Positions 41,538 through 49,273 of a stretch of 64,000 nucleotides of DNA are shown piece after piece. Location: NCBI GenBank assembly GCA_023460975.1, contig JAEWOG010000045.1, positions 1-64,000 of the forward strand, read 5' to 3'. The stretch is from Actinomycetes bacterium. Lineage in GTDB: Bacteria; Actinomycetota; Actinomycetes; Propionibacteriales; Nocardioidaceae. The translations under genes were made by a program, and so were the position numbers. Numbering within the stretch: position 1 is the first letter of the stretch; each line of letters opens with the position of its first letter. The notes under the pieces are model-generated. The model had not been told where the DNA came from. It made no database searches and saw nothing but the letters and a program-made list of their open reading frames with translations.

Positions 41538-42497
41538 TCAGACTCCGTAGCCGCAGCCGTGGTAGTCCAGCTCCATGCGCGGACGCCACCCGCGAGAGGT
41601 CACGATCAGCTCCAGCTGCATTCCCGCCCACGGCCGCTCCTCGAAACCGGGGCTGAAGAACATCCACATCAGGTTCTTGCCGCGACGGACCACGAGGGCG
41701 GTGGCGTTGTACGGCCACGAGACCTCCTTCACGACCGCGTCCGGGTATGCGAGGCGCGCGTCGGCGTAGGAAGATCCGACGCCGACGCCCTCACTGGTCA
41801 GGGCACTCGCGCCCGACCAGGCGACGATCGAATGGACGCGGTTGCGCCGCCACACGACGTACGCACCCTGGTACCTCGGCTTCAAACGGTGGGCGGCCAC
41901 GCCGCCGCAACCCATCTTCGAACGGTCGCGGCGGATGGCTCCCCGCCTCTTCGCAGCCTTGAGGGTCATGCCGACCTTGACGTCGCCGATCTTGCCGGGC
42001 GAGATGAGCCGAGTGCCAAGCCTGGGGTGCCACGTCCACGCCTGCGGGGTGAGGGTGAACCCGTAGCCGCCCGCCACCCGACAGGTGACTCCGTCGGCAA
42101 AGGCGGTGCAGGTGATGTCACCCAGGCTGCGGGACTCCCCTGGGGAGAGCGCGTCTCCGGTCATGAGGGCGTCTCCGACGCACGCGAACCGCGGACCGGT
42201 GTAGGTGTCCATGGTGATCGACGACCCCCACTCGAGCGGGCAGTCACTGGGGCGCTCAGGCACCTCGAAAGTGGCGCCCTGAGCATCGCAGCGCACCTCG
42301 GCGCCGTCGTACTCCATCGAGCGGATCTCACAGCGGACCTTGTCAGTGACCTCGAAGGCGACGTAGTCCAACGCCGAGGACGCGGACGCCTGCCCCGGCA
42401 CGGGAGACATGACGGCGCCCACCAAGGCGACGACGAGTGCCACAACGGCAGAGAAGGAGAACGTCCGCGTGCGGGCCACACGTCCAGTGATCGACAT
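41538..42497 (-). CDS. Secreted two-domain protein of unknown function
   Basis: A 319-residue exported protein with signal peptide MSITGRVARTRTFSFSAVVALVVALVGAV (cleavage near ASA-SSA, about 41). The first mature domain (about 43-155) has six Cys in the pattern KVRCEI, EVRCDA, SDCPLEWGSS, RFACVGD, ITCTAF and VTCRVAGGYGF, similar to the small extracellular DUF6636-like repeats of actinobacteria. The second domain (about 165-319) has IGDVKVGMTLKAAKRRGAIRR and GVGVGSSYADARLAYPDAV, duplicated halves reminiscent of lipoprotein-type bacterial surface domains. Role unknown. Confidence 0.7.
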   Translation of the reverse strand: MSITGRVARTRTFSFSAVVALVVALVGAVMSPVPGQASASSALDYVAFEVTDKVRCEIRSMEYDGAEVRCDAQGATFEVPERPSDCPLEWGSSITMDTYTGPRFACVGDALMTGDALSPGESRSLGDITCTAFADGVTCRVAGGYGFTLTPQAWTWHPRLGTRLISPGKIGDVKVGMTLKAAKRRGAIRRDRSKMGCGGVAAHRLKPRYQGAYVVWRRNRVHSIVAWSGASALTSEGVGVGSSYADARLAYPDAVVKEVSWPYNATALVVRRGKNLMWMFFSPGFEERPWAGMQLELIVTSRGWRPRMELDYHGCGYGV

Positions 42498-42600
42498 GTG
42501 CGGAGCCTAGGAAGGGGTCGGCCGTCTCGTACGCGAGTTTCATCAACGAGCGTCGCTGCAACCACCGCCGACGGGCGAGGGGGCGCCCGACCGCACAGCC

Positions 42601-43803
42601 TCAGCGGCAGCGCCGCTGCACCGGGATCTCCTTGGAACGGCTGTGGTAGCCGTGACGGAACGCCCGCGCCACGTGGCGGCGGTACTGATCCCACACCCAC
42701 TCGCCCTGCAACCGCACCATCAACTCGTCGTTGTAGAAGAGTCCGCCGCAGGTGGCATTGCTGGTGCCGGTGACGACCATGTGCGTCTCCTTGCCCTTCC
42801 ACAGCGCGTGGATGGCGTACACCTTGTCGTGGGTCAGGATCGTCTTGACCCGACGATCGGGGATGTCGAGCGTGCGCGAGCCCTTGAGCTTGATCGGCTC
42901 CTCCAGCCAGTTCTCCATGAGGTCTCGCGTGACGACGATGCGGACCTTGCACCCCGACTCGGACAGCTCCGCGAGCGCGCGCCGCACGTCATGGCGCTGG
43001 ATCACCGCGTGCATCACGTCGACCGTGTTCATCCCCTTCGCGCACCGGATCCCCTGCAGCGTCTCCAGGAGCAGGTCCGTACGGCTCGGGTAGACCGCAA
43101 GGTCCGCGCCACCGCTGACGCCCGCCTGGGTCTTGTCGCTCTCCTTCCAGCCCAGCACGGACTGAGCCTTGAGGCGCTCGAAGTAGGACAGCGAGTACGC
43201 GTACGCGCGGGCGTCGTACATCTGCAGGAGGCTGTTGGCCTGGATGTTCTGCCTCGCCTCCAGGTTGAGCGAGGAGGTGATCACGGACTGCTGGGAGTCG
43301 ATCTCGGCCGCCACCAGCTTGAGGTGGTTGATGTCCTGGCCCCACGGCGCGCGTCCGCGGCCGGTCCACGGGAGGCATGCGCCCTTGCAGACCACCACGT
43401 CGGTCGTGGTCGGGTCGGCGGCCTCGATTTCTCGTACGAGTCGTTTGCCCGCCGCGTTGGTCACCACGTCGCGGTCGACGACCAGCTCGACGTGGGCGCC
43501 CCGCTTCTGCGCGGCGAGCAGCGCGTCCACCGAGCGGCCGATGTCCCAGCGGAACATCGCGATCCGGAGCGAGTCACCCTCACCCGCGGAACGGAACAGC
43601 CGGATGAAGGCGTTAACCACGGACTGGTCGTTGCCGCCGACGGCCGCCGGCTGGCTGAAACAGACCCGCACCGTGCCATCGCTCGCGCACCCCGGGTCCG
43701 CGGCGGGCGCCGCCGGCAATGCGATCGCCTGCGAAGGGGGACTCACCATCAGCGACGCCAGCAGTGCGAGCACCACCGTGGCGACGCGGACTGGAAGACG
43801 CAT
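42601..43803 (-). CDS. Secreted phospholipase D-like protein
   Basis: A 400-residue exported protein. Signal MRLPVRVATVVLALLASLMVSPPSQA is followed by two PLD halves. Half one has IAMFRWDIGRSVDALLAAQKRGAHVELVVD (about 81-110) and the catalytic-type motif NHLKLV (HxK). Half two has ALAELSESGCKVRIVVTRD and LTHDKVYAI (HxK), then VVTGTSNAT. Both HKD motifs keep His and Lys, but the Asp positions are altered (AAEI and LWKGKE contexts), so substrate class (phospholipid or nucleic acid) and activity are open. Divergent partner regions show no clear promoter. Confidence 0.8.
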   Translation of the reverse strand: MRLPVRVATVVLALLASLMVSPPSQAIALPAAPAADPGCASDGTVRVCFSQPAAVGGNDQSVVNAFIRLFRSAGEGDSLRIAMFRWDIGRSVDALLAAQKRGAHVELVVDRDVVTNAAGKRLVREIEAADPTTTDVVVCKGACLPWTGRGRAPWGQDINHLKLVAAEIDSQQSVITSSLNLEARQNIQANSLLQMYDARAYAYSLSYFERLKAQSVLGWKESDKTQAGVSGGADLAVYPSRTDLLLETLQGIRCAKGMNTVDVMHAVIQRHDVRRALAELSESGCKVRIVVTRDLMENWLEEPIKLKGSRTLDIPDRRVKTILTHDKVYAIHALWKGKETHMVVTGTSNATCGGLFYNDELMVRLQGEWVWDQYRRHVARAFRHGYHSRSKEIPVQRRCR

Positions 43804-43917
43804 GCGGGCGGGCTCCTGACGAGGTGGCTGGACGGCACACGTTATCGGGCGCCGGTGACAGGCGACCCCATCGTGTCGCCCGAAGCGGACCCGAAGCGGG
43901 CGCCGTCCGCGCCAGCC

Positions 43918-44565
43918 TCAGCGGGGCTGCACGAGCTCGCGGGCGAGCGTCTCCTGCTGTTCGATGAGGTCCTCGAAGGACTCCGCGGGGATCTCGGCGT
44001 CGTCGGAGCCCGACGCCTCCAGGAGCAGCGTCTGCAGGGCGTTGCCCACCAGCGCCACGGTGAGCGAGGCCTCGCGCAGGGTGGGTGCATGATCGAGGGT
44101 TCGCCGGCTGGGATCGGTCTCGAGCCACACGTACATGAGCGCGAGCAGGTCGTTCGACAGGCCCGTGAAACGCGACAGAACCCGGGCGAGGAGGTCGGGC
44201 TGCTCCAGCGCCAGGCGGTATCGGCCGCCGCTGACCTCGGCGTGGACGCGCGAACTGCCGACCGAGGCCTCCGCGATGACGTACAGCCGACGGAGCAGGC
44301 TCTGGCCGGAGTCTGCGTCGAGGATGGCCATGGCCTCGTCGAGAGGGATCATCCTCAGCGGCTGGCCGAGGACGGCGTCCTCCAACGAGCCCACGTAGTT
44401 GAAGAACGTGCTGCGGGAGATGTCGACTTCCTCGCAGATCTCGGCGACGCTCACGTTGGCGAACCCATTGGCCAGAGCGAGGCGGACCGCCGTGACCTCA
44501 ATGGCGTTCATCGTCTCGCGCTTCTTGCGCTCGCGACGTCCCAGCGCCTCGTTCATGTCATCCAC
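43918..44565 (-). CDS. TetR-family transcriptional regulator
   Basis: A 215-residue regulator. HTH: RKKRETMNAIEVTAVRLALANGFANVSVAEICEEVDISRSTFFNYVGS (about 12-59), with the typical STFFNYV recognition end. The helical ligand domain follows (about 70-200) and has no recognisable effector pocket. GTG at 44565 is used; ATG at 44556 is equally possible, and neither has a ribosome-binding site. The 450-bp DNA upstream holds an inverted repeat and a pair of direct repeats that may be its operator or that of another regulator. Confidence 0.85.
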   Translation of the reverse strand: MDDMNEALGRRERKKRETMNAIEVTAVRLALANGFANVSVAEICEEVDISRSTFFNYVGSLEDAVLGQPLRMIPLDEAMAILDADSGQSLLRRLYVIAEASVGSSRVHAEVSGGRYRLALEQPDLLARVLSRFTGLSNDLLALMYVWLETDPSRRTLDHAPTLREASLTVALVGNALQTLLLEASGSDDAEIPAESFEDLIEQQETLARELVQPR

Positions 44566-45016
44566 CGAACCAATGCTGCCCTGACGTCGGTCGCGTCATC
44601 ACTCGACCCCGTGTGCGACCGGGCGGGTTGCCCGAGTCCCCACCCTGACAACCCGCCTGGCACACCTGTCCACCAAGACCCCCCTCGGCGGACCTGCCGG
44701 CTGACCGTGCGCCCCCCGGCGCCCTGATCAGGTGACCGCTCCCGGCTCAAGCCCCCGGCTGCGTCCGGCACCAGCCGGCGCCCCCATGCGCCAGACCGGT
44801 ACCGCGCCCACCAATCTTGGTCACAGTCCAAGTTTGGACCGAAAGACAGGCGAATGCGGCAAAACACGCGGATCTTGAGCCGATCTTGAGACTTCCCTCG
44901 CCCCGCCCGCGCTGACAGCGGGCATTCCGTACGGGCGAAAGGCAGGTCCGATCACCGCTCACGGGGCGTCGGCCCCCGCGGTGAGGCACTGTCGTCGTGT
45001 CATGACGCGATGCCCC
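44566..45016. promoter_or_regulatory. Long non-coding upstream region with operator-like motifs
   Basis: No gene is seen in these 451 bp. GTCCAAGTTTGGAC (44826-44839) is a perfect 6+2+6 inverted repeat. GATCTTGAG occurs twice at an 11-bp period (44871 and 44882), the pattern typical of OmpR/PhoP-type response-regulator boxes. The region serves as upstream DNA for the TetR gene only, because csoR-like transcription ends here. Confidence 0.5.
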
Positions 45017-45283
45017 TCACGCCAGCGAGAGGAAGAGCTTCTCCATCTTCTTCGCATCCACGCCGTCCAGTCCTTCGTCGCTGGCGGCGAGGCACTGCTG
45101 CAGCCCGGTCGCCACCAGGGCGTACCCGGCACGCGAGAGGGCCTTGTTGACGGCGGCCAGCTGAGTGAGGGCGGACTCGCAGTCCGAGCCCTCCTCGAGC
45201 ATGCGGATCACGCTGCCCAGGTGTCCGTGGGCCCGCTTCATGCGGGTGATCACTGCCTTGATGTCTGTCGGGTCGAGGTCCAT
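45017..45283 (-). CDS. cstR: CsoR-family repressor, persulfide-sensing CstR type
   Basis: An 88-residue four-helix repressor of the DUF156/CsoR family, including MKRAHGHLGSVIRMLEEGSDC (about 15-35) and VATGLQQCL. Two Cys (about 35 and 64) match the pair used by CstR. The His four residues before the second Cys, needed for Cu(I) binding in CsoR, is absent (ALVATGLQQC), so a reactive-sulfur sensor is favoured over a copper sensor. ATG at 45283 follows AGGAG. Divergent rhodanese and CstB-like genes and two C-tract/G-tract operators support this. Confidence 0.82.
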   Translation of the reverse strand: MDLDPTDIKAVITRMKRAHGHLGSVIRMLEEGSDCESALTQLAAVNKALSRAGYALVATGLQQCLAASDEGLDGVDAKKMEKLFLSLA

Positions 45284-45320
45284 GTGCACTCCTGTGTGGT
45301 GGGAACGTCGCCGATTCTAC

Positions 45321-45372
45321 AACCCCCTAGGGGGATATGTTACTTTAGATCCATAACCCCCCAGGGGGATAC
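45321..45372. promoter_or_regulatory. Two CstR/CsoR-type operators
   Basis: AACCCCCTAGGGGGATA (45321-45337) and AACCCCCCAGGGGGATA (45355-45371) are near-identical G/C-tract palindromes, 34 bp apart. They match the CsoR/CstR consensus of a C-tract and a G-tract flanked by A/T. They flank an A/T-rich segment (TTACTTTAGAT) that looks like the -10 region of the rhodanese gene, so repression by promoter occlusion is expected. Confidence 0.85.
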
Positions 45373-45387
45373 TTCAGAGGAGCAGAC

Positions 45388-45693
45388 ATGCGCACCGTCA
45401 CCGTTGACCAGCTCGCCAGCGCACTCGAGAGCCACGCCGTCGTGATCGACGTACGCGAGGCAGCCGAGTTCGCCGCGGGCCACGTGCCCGGAGCCGTCAA
45501 CATCCCCATGGGCCGCCTCGCCGGCGCCATGGGGACCCTGGACCACGACGCCCTCATCCACGTCGTGTGCCGCAGCGGCAACCGCTCCGGCGCCATGACC
45601 GACCTGCTCACCGGCAGCGGCTTCGAGGCCGTCAACGTCACCGGAGGCACCGACGCGTGGATCGCGTCCGGGCGCCCCGTCGAAGGGAACTGA
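45388..45693 (+). CDS. Single-domain rhodanese (sulfurtransferase)
   Basis: A 101-residue rhodanese. The active loop is CRSGNRS (Cys about 61), after VVIDVREAAEFAAGHVPGAVNIP (about 17-39), and the domain ends GGTDAWIASGRP. It would carry a persulfide on Cys and pass sulfane sulfur on. AGAGGAG precedes the ATG. One base separates its stop from the next gene, and both CstR-type operators lie just upstream, so its expression should rise with sulfide or polysulfide. Confidence 0.93.
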   Translation: MRTVTVDQLASALESHAVVIDVREAAEFAAGHVPGAVNIPMGRLAGAMGTLDHDALIHVVCRSGNRSGAMTDLLTGSGFEAVNVTGGTDAWIASGRPVEGN

Positions 45694-45694
45694 C

Positions 45695-47059
45695 ATGACC
45701 GACCTGACCGTCCACACCATCGACACGCCGTCCCTGGGCGATCGCTCCTACCTCGTCCACGACGGCGAGGTGGCCCTCGTGATCGACCCGCAGCGCGACA
45801 TCGACCGGGTCCTCGCCCTGCTCGAGCGCGACGGGGTCCGCCTCACGCACGTCTTCGAGACCCACATCCACAACGACTACGTCACCGGCGGGCTCGCGCT
45901 CGCCCGGGCCACCGGCGCCGCGTACCTGGTCAACGCCGCCGACGACGTCGCCTACGAGCGCACCCCCATCAGCGACGGCGAGATCATCCACGTCGGCGAG
46001 CGGATGCGGATCACCGCGCTGGCCACTCCCGGCCACACCTTCACCCACCTGTCGTACGCACTCGCCGACGCCGAATCCTCCGTCGGCGTCTTCACCGGCG
46101 GCTCCCTGCTGTACGGCGCCACCGGCCGCCCGGACCTGCTCGGGCACGAGCACGCCGACACCCTCGCCCGTCACCAGCACGCCTCCGCGCACCGCCTGGT
46201 CGACCTGCTGCCCTCCAGCACGGAGGTCTTCCCCACCCACGGTTTCGGCTCGTTCTGCTCGGCCACCCAGTCCACCTCCACCGAGTCGACCCTCGCCGAC
46301 GAGGTGCTGCGAAACCCCGTGCTGACCAGCGACGAGGAGACCTACGTCCGCGAGCTGCTCGACGGGCTGGGCGCCTACCCGGCGTACTACGCACACATGG
46401 GCCCCGCCAACGCGGCTGGCCCCGAAGCCGCCGACCTCAGCCTGCCCGCGGTCGCCGACGCCGACGAGCTCCGCCGACGCATCGATGCGGGCGAGTGGGT
46501 GGTCGACCTGCGCACCCGCACCGCGTTCGCCGCCGGGCACGCCCGCGGCAGCCTCAACTTCGGCATCGACGGCCCCTTCGCCACCTACCTCGGCTGGCTC
46601 ATCGAGTGGGGCACCCCGGTGACACTGTTGGGCGAGAGCGTCGAGGACGTCGCCACTGCCCAGCGCGAACTCGTCCGGATCGGCATCGACCGGCCCGCCG
46701 CTCACGCGACCGGCGGACCCGAGCAGTGGAGCGAGGAGCCGTTGGCGTCCTTCGAGCGCGCCACGTTTGCCGACCTGGCCCAGGTGCGCAGCCACCGCGC
46801 GATCACCGTCGTCGACGTGCGCCGCAGTGACGAGTACGCCGCCGACCACATCCACGGCGCGGTGAACATCCCGCTGCACGACCTCGTACGACGCATCGGC
46901 GACGTGCCCGGCGGCGAGGTCTGGGTGCACTGCGCAGCCGGCTACCGCGCCTCCATCGGCGCCTCCGTCCTGTCCGCCGCCGGGGTCAGGGTGGTCGCTG
47001 TCGACGACTCCTTCGACGAGGCGCTGGCGCTCGGCCTGACGCGTACGCCCGCAGCGTGA
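45695..47059 (+). CDS. cstB: Persulfide dioxygenase-rhodanese fusion (CstB-like)
   Basis: A 454-residue protein. The metallo-beta-lactamase domain (about 1-250) has THIHNDYVTGG (about 56-66), the metal-binding HxHxD motif of ETHE1/persulfide dioxygenases, and PGHTFTHLSY. A first rhodanese-like domain (about 255-350) lacks the catalytic Cys (TLLGESVEDV), and a second one (about 355-450) has CAAGYRAS. This order and length match CstB, which converts persulfides to thiosulfate. Its GTGA stop overlaps the exporter gene. Confidence 0.88.
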   Translation: MTDLTVHTIDTPSLGDRSYLVHDGEVALVIDPQRDIDRVLALLERDGVRLTHVFETHIHNDYVTGGLALARATGAAYLVNAADDVAYERTPISDGEIIHVGERMRITALATPGHTFTHLSYALADAESSVGVFTGGSLLYGATGRPDLLGHEHADTLARHQHASAHRLVDLLPSSTEVFPTHGFGSFCSATQSTSTESTLADEVLRNPVLTSDEETYVRELLDGLGAYPAYYAHMGPANAAGPEAADLSLPAVADADELRRRIDAGEWVVDLRTRTAFAAGHARGSLNFGIDGPFATYLGWLIEWGTPVTLLGESVEDVATAQRELVRIGIDRPAAHATGGPEQWSEEPLASFERATFADLAQVRSHRAITVVDVRRSDEYAADHIHGAVNIPLHDLVRRIGDVPGGEVWVHCAAGYRASIGASVLSAAGVRVVAVDDSFDEALALGLTRTPAA

Positions 47060-47865
47060 GCCTGCTCCTGGCCGCGCTCGCCGGCGTCCTGATCGGCCTG
47101 AGCCTGGGGGCGCTCGGCGGGGGCGGCTCGATCCTCGCGGTGCCCGTCCTGGTCCACCTGCTCGGTCAGTCGCCCTCCCAGGCCACCACCGGCTCGCTGG
47201 TCGTCGTGGCCGCCACGTCGGCGGTCGCGGCGCTCAGCGCCCGGCGTACGGTCCTGCTCTCACGGGGACTGGTCTTCAGCGCCGTCGCAGTCGGCGGGGC
47301 CGTCCTGGGCGCGCGCGCCTCGGCCTGGGTCTCCGAGAACACCTTGATGGCGGCCTTCTCGGTCCTGCTGCTCGTCGTCGGTGGCCTCATGGCCGTACGA
47401 CAGTGGCGCGGGCGCCGGTCCCCGACCGGCGAACGGCCGCTGCTGGATGACCCGATCATCTCCTTCTCGCCCACCTTCGCCTGCGACTGCCCGCGGGCGG
47501 TGAAGGTCCTCGTCACGGCGACGGCAGTCGGGCTGCTGACGGGATTCCTCGGCGTGGGCGGCGGCTTCCTGGTCGTCCCCGCGCTCGTCCTCGCCCTGCA
47601 GTTGCCGATGCGGCAGGCGACCAGCACCTCGCTGGTCGTGATCACGGTGACCAGCCTGGTGGCGCTGGGCGCTCGTACGGGTGTCGGCGCCGCCCCCGAC
47701 TGGGGCCTGGTGCTTCTGCTCGCCGTGACGTCGGCGGCCGCAGCGATCGTCGGAACCCGGCTCGCGCGCCGCATCGACACGCGTGCCCTCGCCACCACCT
47801 TCACCGGCCTCGTCCTCGTCGTGGCCGTCCTCAACGCCCAGCGCGCAGTCCGCGCCCTGACCTGA
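47056..47865 (+). CDS. TauE/SafE-family sulfite or organosulfonate exporter
   Basis: A 269-residue membrane protein with about eight helices: GVLIGLSLGALGGGGSILAVPVLVHLLGQSPSQATTGSLVVVAATS (about 8-53) and the repeated half GLLTGFLGVGGGFLVVPALVLALQLPMRQATSTSLVVI (about 157-194), the two-fold TauE pattern. In this operon it should remove sulfite or thiosulfate-type products of persulfide oxidation. The GTG start overlaps the upstream stop (GTGA), the last gene of the CstR-controlled unit. Confidence 0.9.
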   Translation: MSLLLAALAGVLIGLSLGALGGGGSILAVPVLVHLLGQSPSQATTGSLVVVAATSAVAALSARRTVLLSRGLVFSAVAVGGAVLGARASAWVSENTLMAAFSVLLLVVGGLMAVRQWRGRRSPTGERPLLDDPIISFSPTFACDCPRAVKVLVTATAVGLLTGFLGVGGGFLVVPALVLALQLPMRQATSTSLVVITVTSLVALGARTGVGAAPDWGLVLLLAVTSAAAAIVGTRLARRIDTRALATTFTGLVLVVAVLNAQRAVRALT

Positions 47866-47934
47866 CGCCCCGAGCCAGCCCCCGCCAGCCCCGCCCGCCC
47901 CCAGCCAGCCCAAGCCCCCAGACCCACCCCCACT

Positions 47935-48006
47935 TGTAACGCGCGTTTATCGCGCACTGCCGCTACGTCATGGCGCAGCGGAAGAGAGCGATAAACGCGC
48001 GTTACA
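47935..48006. repeat. Long-hairpin element, copy with ACGCGCG stem
   Basis: TGTAACGCGCGTTTATCGC (47935-47953) and its exact complement (47988-48006) make a 19-bp stem. The 34-nt interior can form a smaller CCGCT/AGCGG hairpin with loop ACGTCATGGCGC. It lies between the exporter gene and a small co-oriented gene. The right arm is shared with the half copy at 5743-5760. Confidence 0.85.
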
Positions 48007-48060
48007 TGGAGGGGGTACGACGCGAACAGACGCAGCAACACCCACCCTCAAGGAGAGATC

Positions 48061-48243
48061 ATGTGCCGTCCGACCACCTGCAAGACCTGTCAGAAGACCA
48101 CCTGGGCTGGCTGCGGCCAGCACGTCGCCTCGGTCAAGGCGATGGTGCCCGCCAACCAGTGGTGCAACGGCCAACACACGGGCGCCGAGCGCGCCCAGGC
48201 CGGAACGAGCAGCGGGTTCTTCGCCAAGCTCTTCGGCCGCTGA
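48061..48243 (+). CDS. Small Cys-rich conserved protein
   Basis: A 60-residue protein starting MCRPTTCKTCQKTTWAGCGQHV, with Cys at 2, 7, 10, 18 and 35. CxxC plus GC suggests a small zinc knuckle, and short proteins with this C-K-TCQKTTWAGCG head are widespread in actinobacteria but have no assigned function. AAGGAGAG precedes the ATG. It lies 55 bp after the long hairpin and ends 7 bp before the opposite-strand secreted protein gene. Confidence 0.8.
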   Translation: MCRPTTCKTCQKTTWAGCGQHVASVKAMVPANQWCNGQHTGAERAQAGTSSGFFAKLFGR

Positions 48244-48249
48244 TCCGCC

Positions 48250-49167
48250 TCAGGCGAGCGGCAGGGACACCGCGAACTCGTGATCGTGCAGCGTCACGAT
48301 CGTGGTCCCCTTGACCGCGAGCCGCTCGCGGCGCTTCGCGACCTTGACCGCCGCCTTGTACGCGCCCCTGGCCTCCTCAACAGTCGTGAGGTGGATCGCG
48401 GAGGCGTAGAACGTGGTCCACTCGGCCAGCAGGCCCGTCTGCGTGGCAGCGGTGGCAAGGAGCGCGTCGCGCTCAGCCGTCGCCTCTGCCACGGTGGCGG
48501 CCTGCGCCGCCTTGGCCGCCGCCACTTCCTTCTTGCGCGCCTTCGCCGCGACGGAACGCTTCACCGGCTTGGCCTTCTTGGTCGCGGTGGCCTCGTACGA
48601 CACCGAGACGTCCGCCTGGGGTCGCGCAAACGTGAACGTCATGTCGGCCAGGGGCTTCAGGGCGATCGGCAGGAACGGGACCATGAACTCGTCGAGCTTG
48701 GCCTGCTCGGTGACCGCGACCTTCACCGCGCTCAGGGAGTGCTGGGCCGCGAGGCCGGACGTCGAGCCACTCATGCTCGTCGAACTGGAGCCCGACCCGG
48801 CCAATCCGACGTACACCTCACCCGTCTCGGCGGTGGCATCCCCGGGCACGTCCACCTCGAGGCTGGCTGTGGAGGCTGCGTTCTCGACCCGCTTGTTGCC
48901 CGCGGCGCGCACCTCCACCACGACGCACCGTACGGCCGCATCCGAGCCGCGGTAGACGTACGCCCCGAACGTGGCCCGCGAGGTGCCCGCTCCTCCGCGA
49001 TCGGTGCTCTTGCGGACCAAGGTCAAAGCACCGGACACGCCCTCCTCGGCGCACTGGGCTGAATGATCGCTCGGCACGGCGGCGTACGCAGCCCCCGAGG
49101 CGACGGGGACCAAGGATCCGAGGAGAGCGAGTGCAGTGACCGCCCCGAGGCGACGAGCGAGAGTCAT
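48250..49167 (-). CDS. Secreted protein of unknown function
   Basis: A 305-residue exported protein. Signal MTLARRLGAVTALALLGSLVPVASGAAYA (cleavage near residue 29). A domain of about 100 residues with Cys pair (AQCAEEG and RCVVVEV) follows, then a Gly/Ser-rich region (GLAGSGSSSTSMSGSTS, about 126-142). A helical Ala/Lys-rich part with charged coiled-coil character follows (KRSVAAKARKKEVAAAKAAQ, about 200-219). No family recognised. Confidence 0.7.
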   Translation of the reverse strand: MTLARRLGAVTALALLGSLVPVASGAAYAAVPSDHSAQCAEEGVSGALTLVRKSTDRGGAGTSRATFGAYVYRGSDAAVRCVVVEVRAAGNKRVENAASTASLEVDVPGDATAETGEVYVGLAGSGSSSTSMSGSTSGLAAQHSLSAVKVAVTEQAKLDEFMVPFLPIALKPLADMTFTFARPQADVSVSYEATATKKAKPVKRSVAAKARKKEVAAAKAAQAATVAEATAERDALLATAATQTGLLAEWTTFYASAIHLTTVEEARGAYKAAVKVAKRRERLAVKGTTIVTLHDHEFAVSLPLA

Positions 49168-49194
49168 GGCCGCATTGTCGCGGACTCTCGAAGG

Positions 49195-49262
49195 CCCTGT
49201 CTCACGAACGGCCCTGTCTCACCAACCGTCCCGTCTCACGAACCACCCTGACTCGCGATCAC
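49195..49262. repeat. 17-bp imperfect tandem repeat
   Basis: Four units of CCCTGTCTCACGAACGG type follow in register (49195, 49212, 49229, 49246). The first three differ at a few positions and the last is more decayed. They lie between the secreted-protein start and the aldo/keto reductase stop. Confidence 0.7.
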
Positions 49263-49273
49263 CCAGCGTGCGC

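Noticed and set aside
45017..45283. Copper-sensing CsoR
   Set aside because: The His ligand of the Cu(I) site is missing and the neighbouring genes handle sulfur, not copper.
47935..48006. Simple Rho-independent terminator
   Set aside because: Stem has no downstream T-tract, is much longer than needed, and shares loop and stem layout with other dispersed copies.
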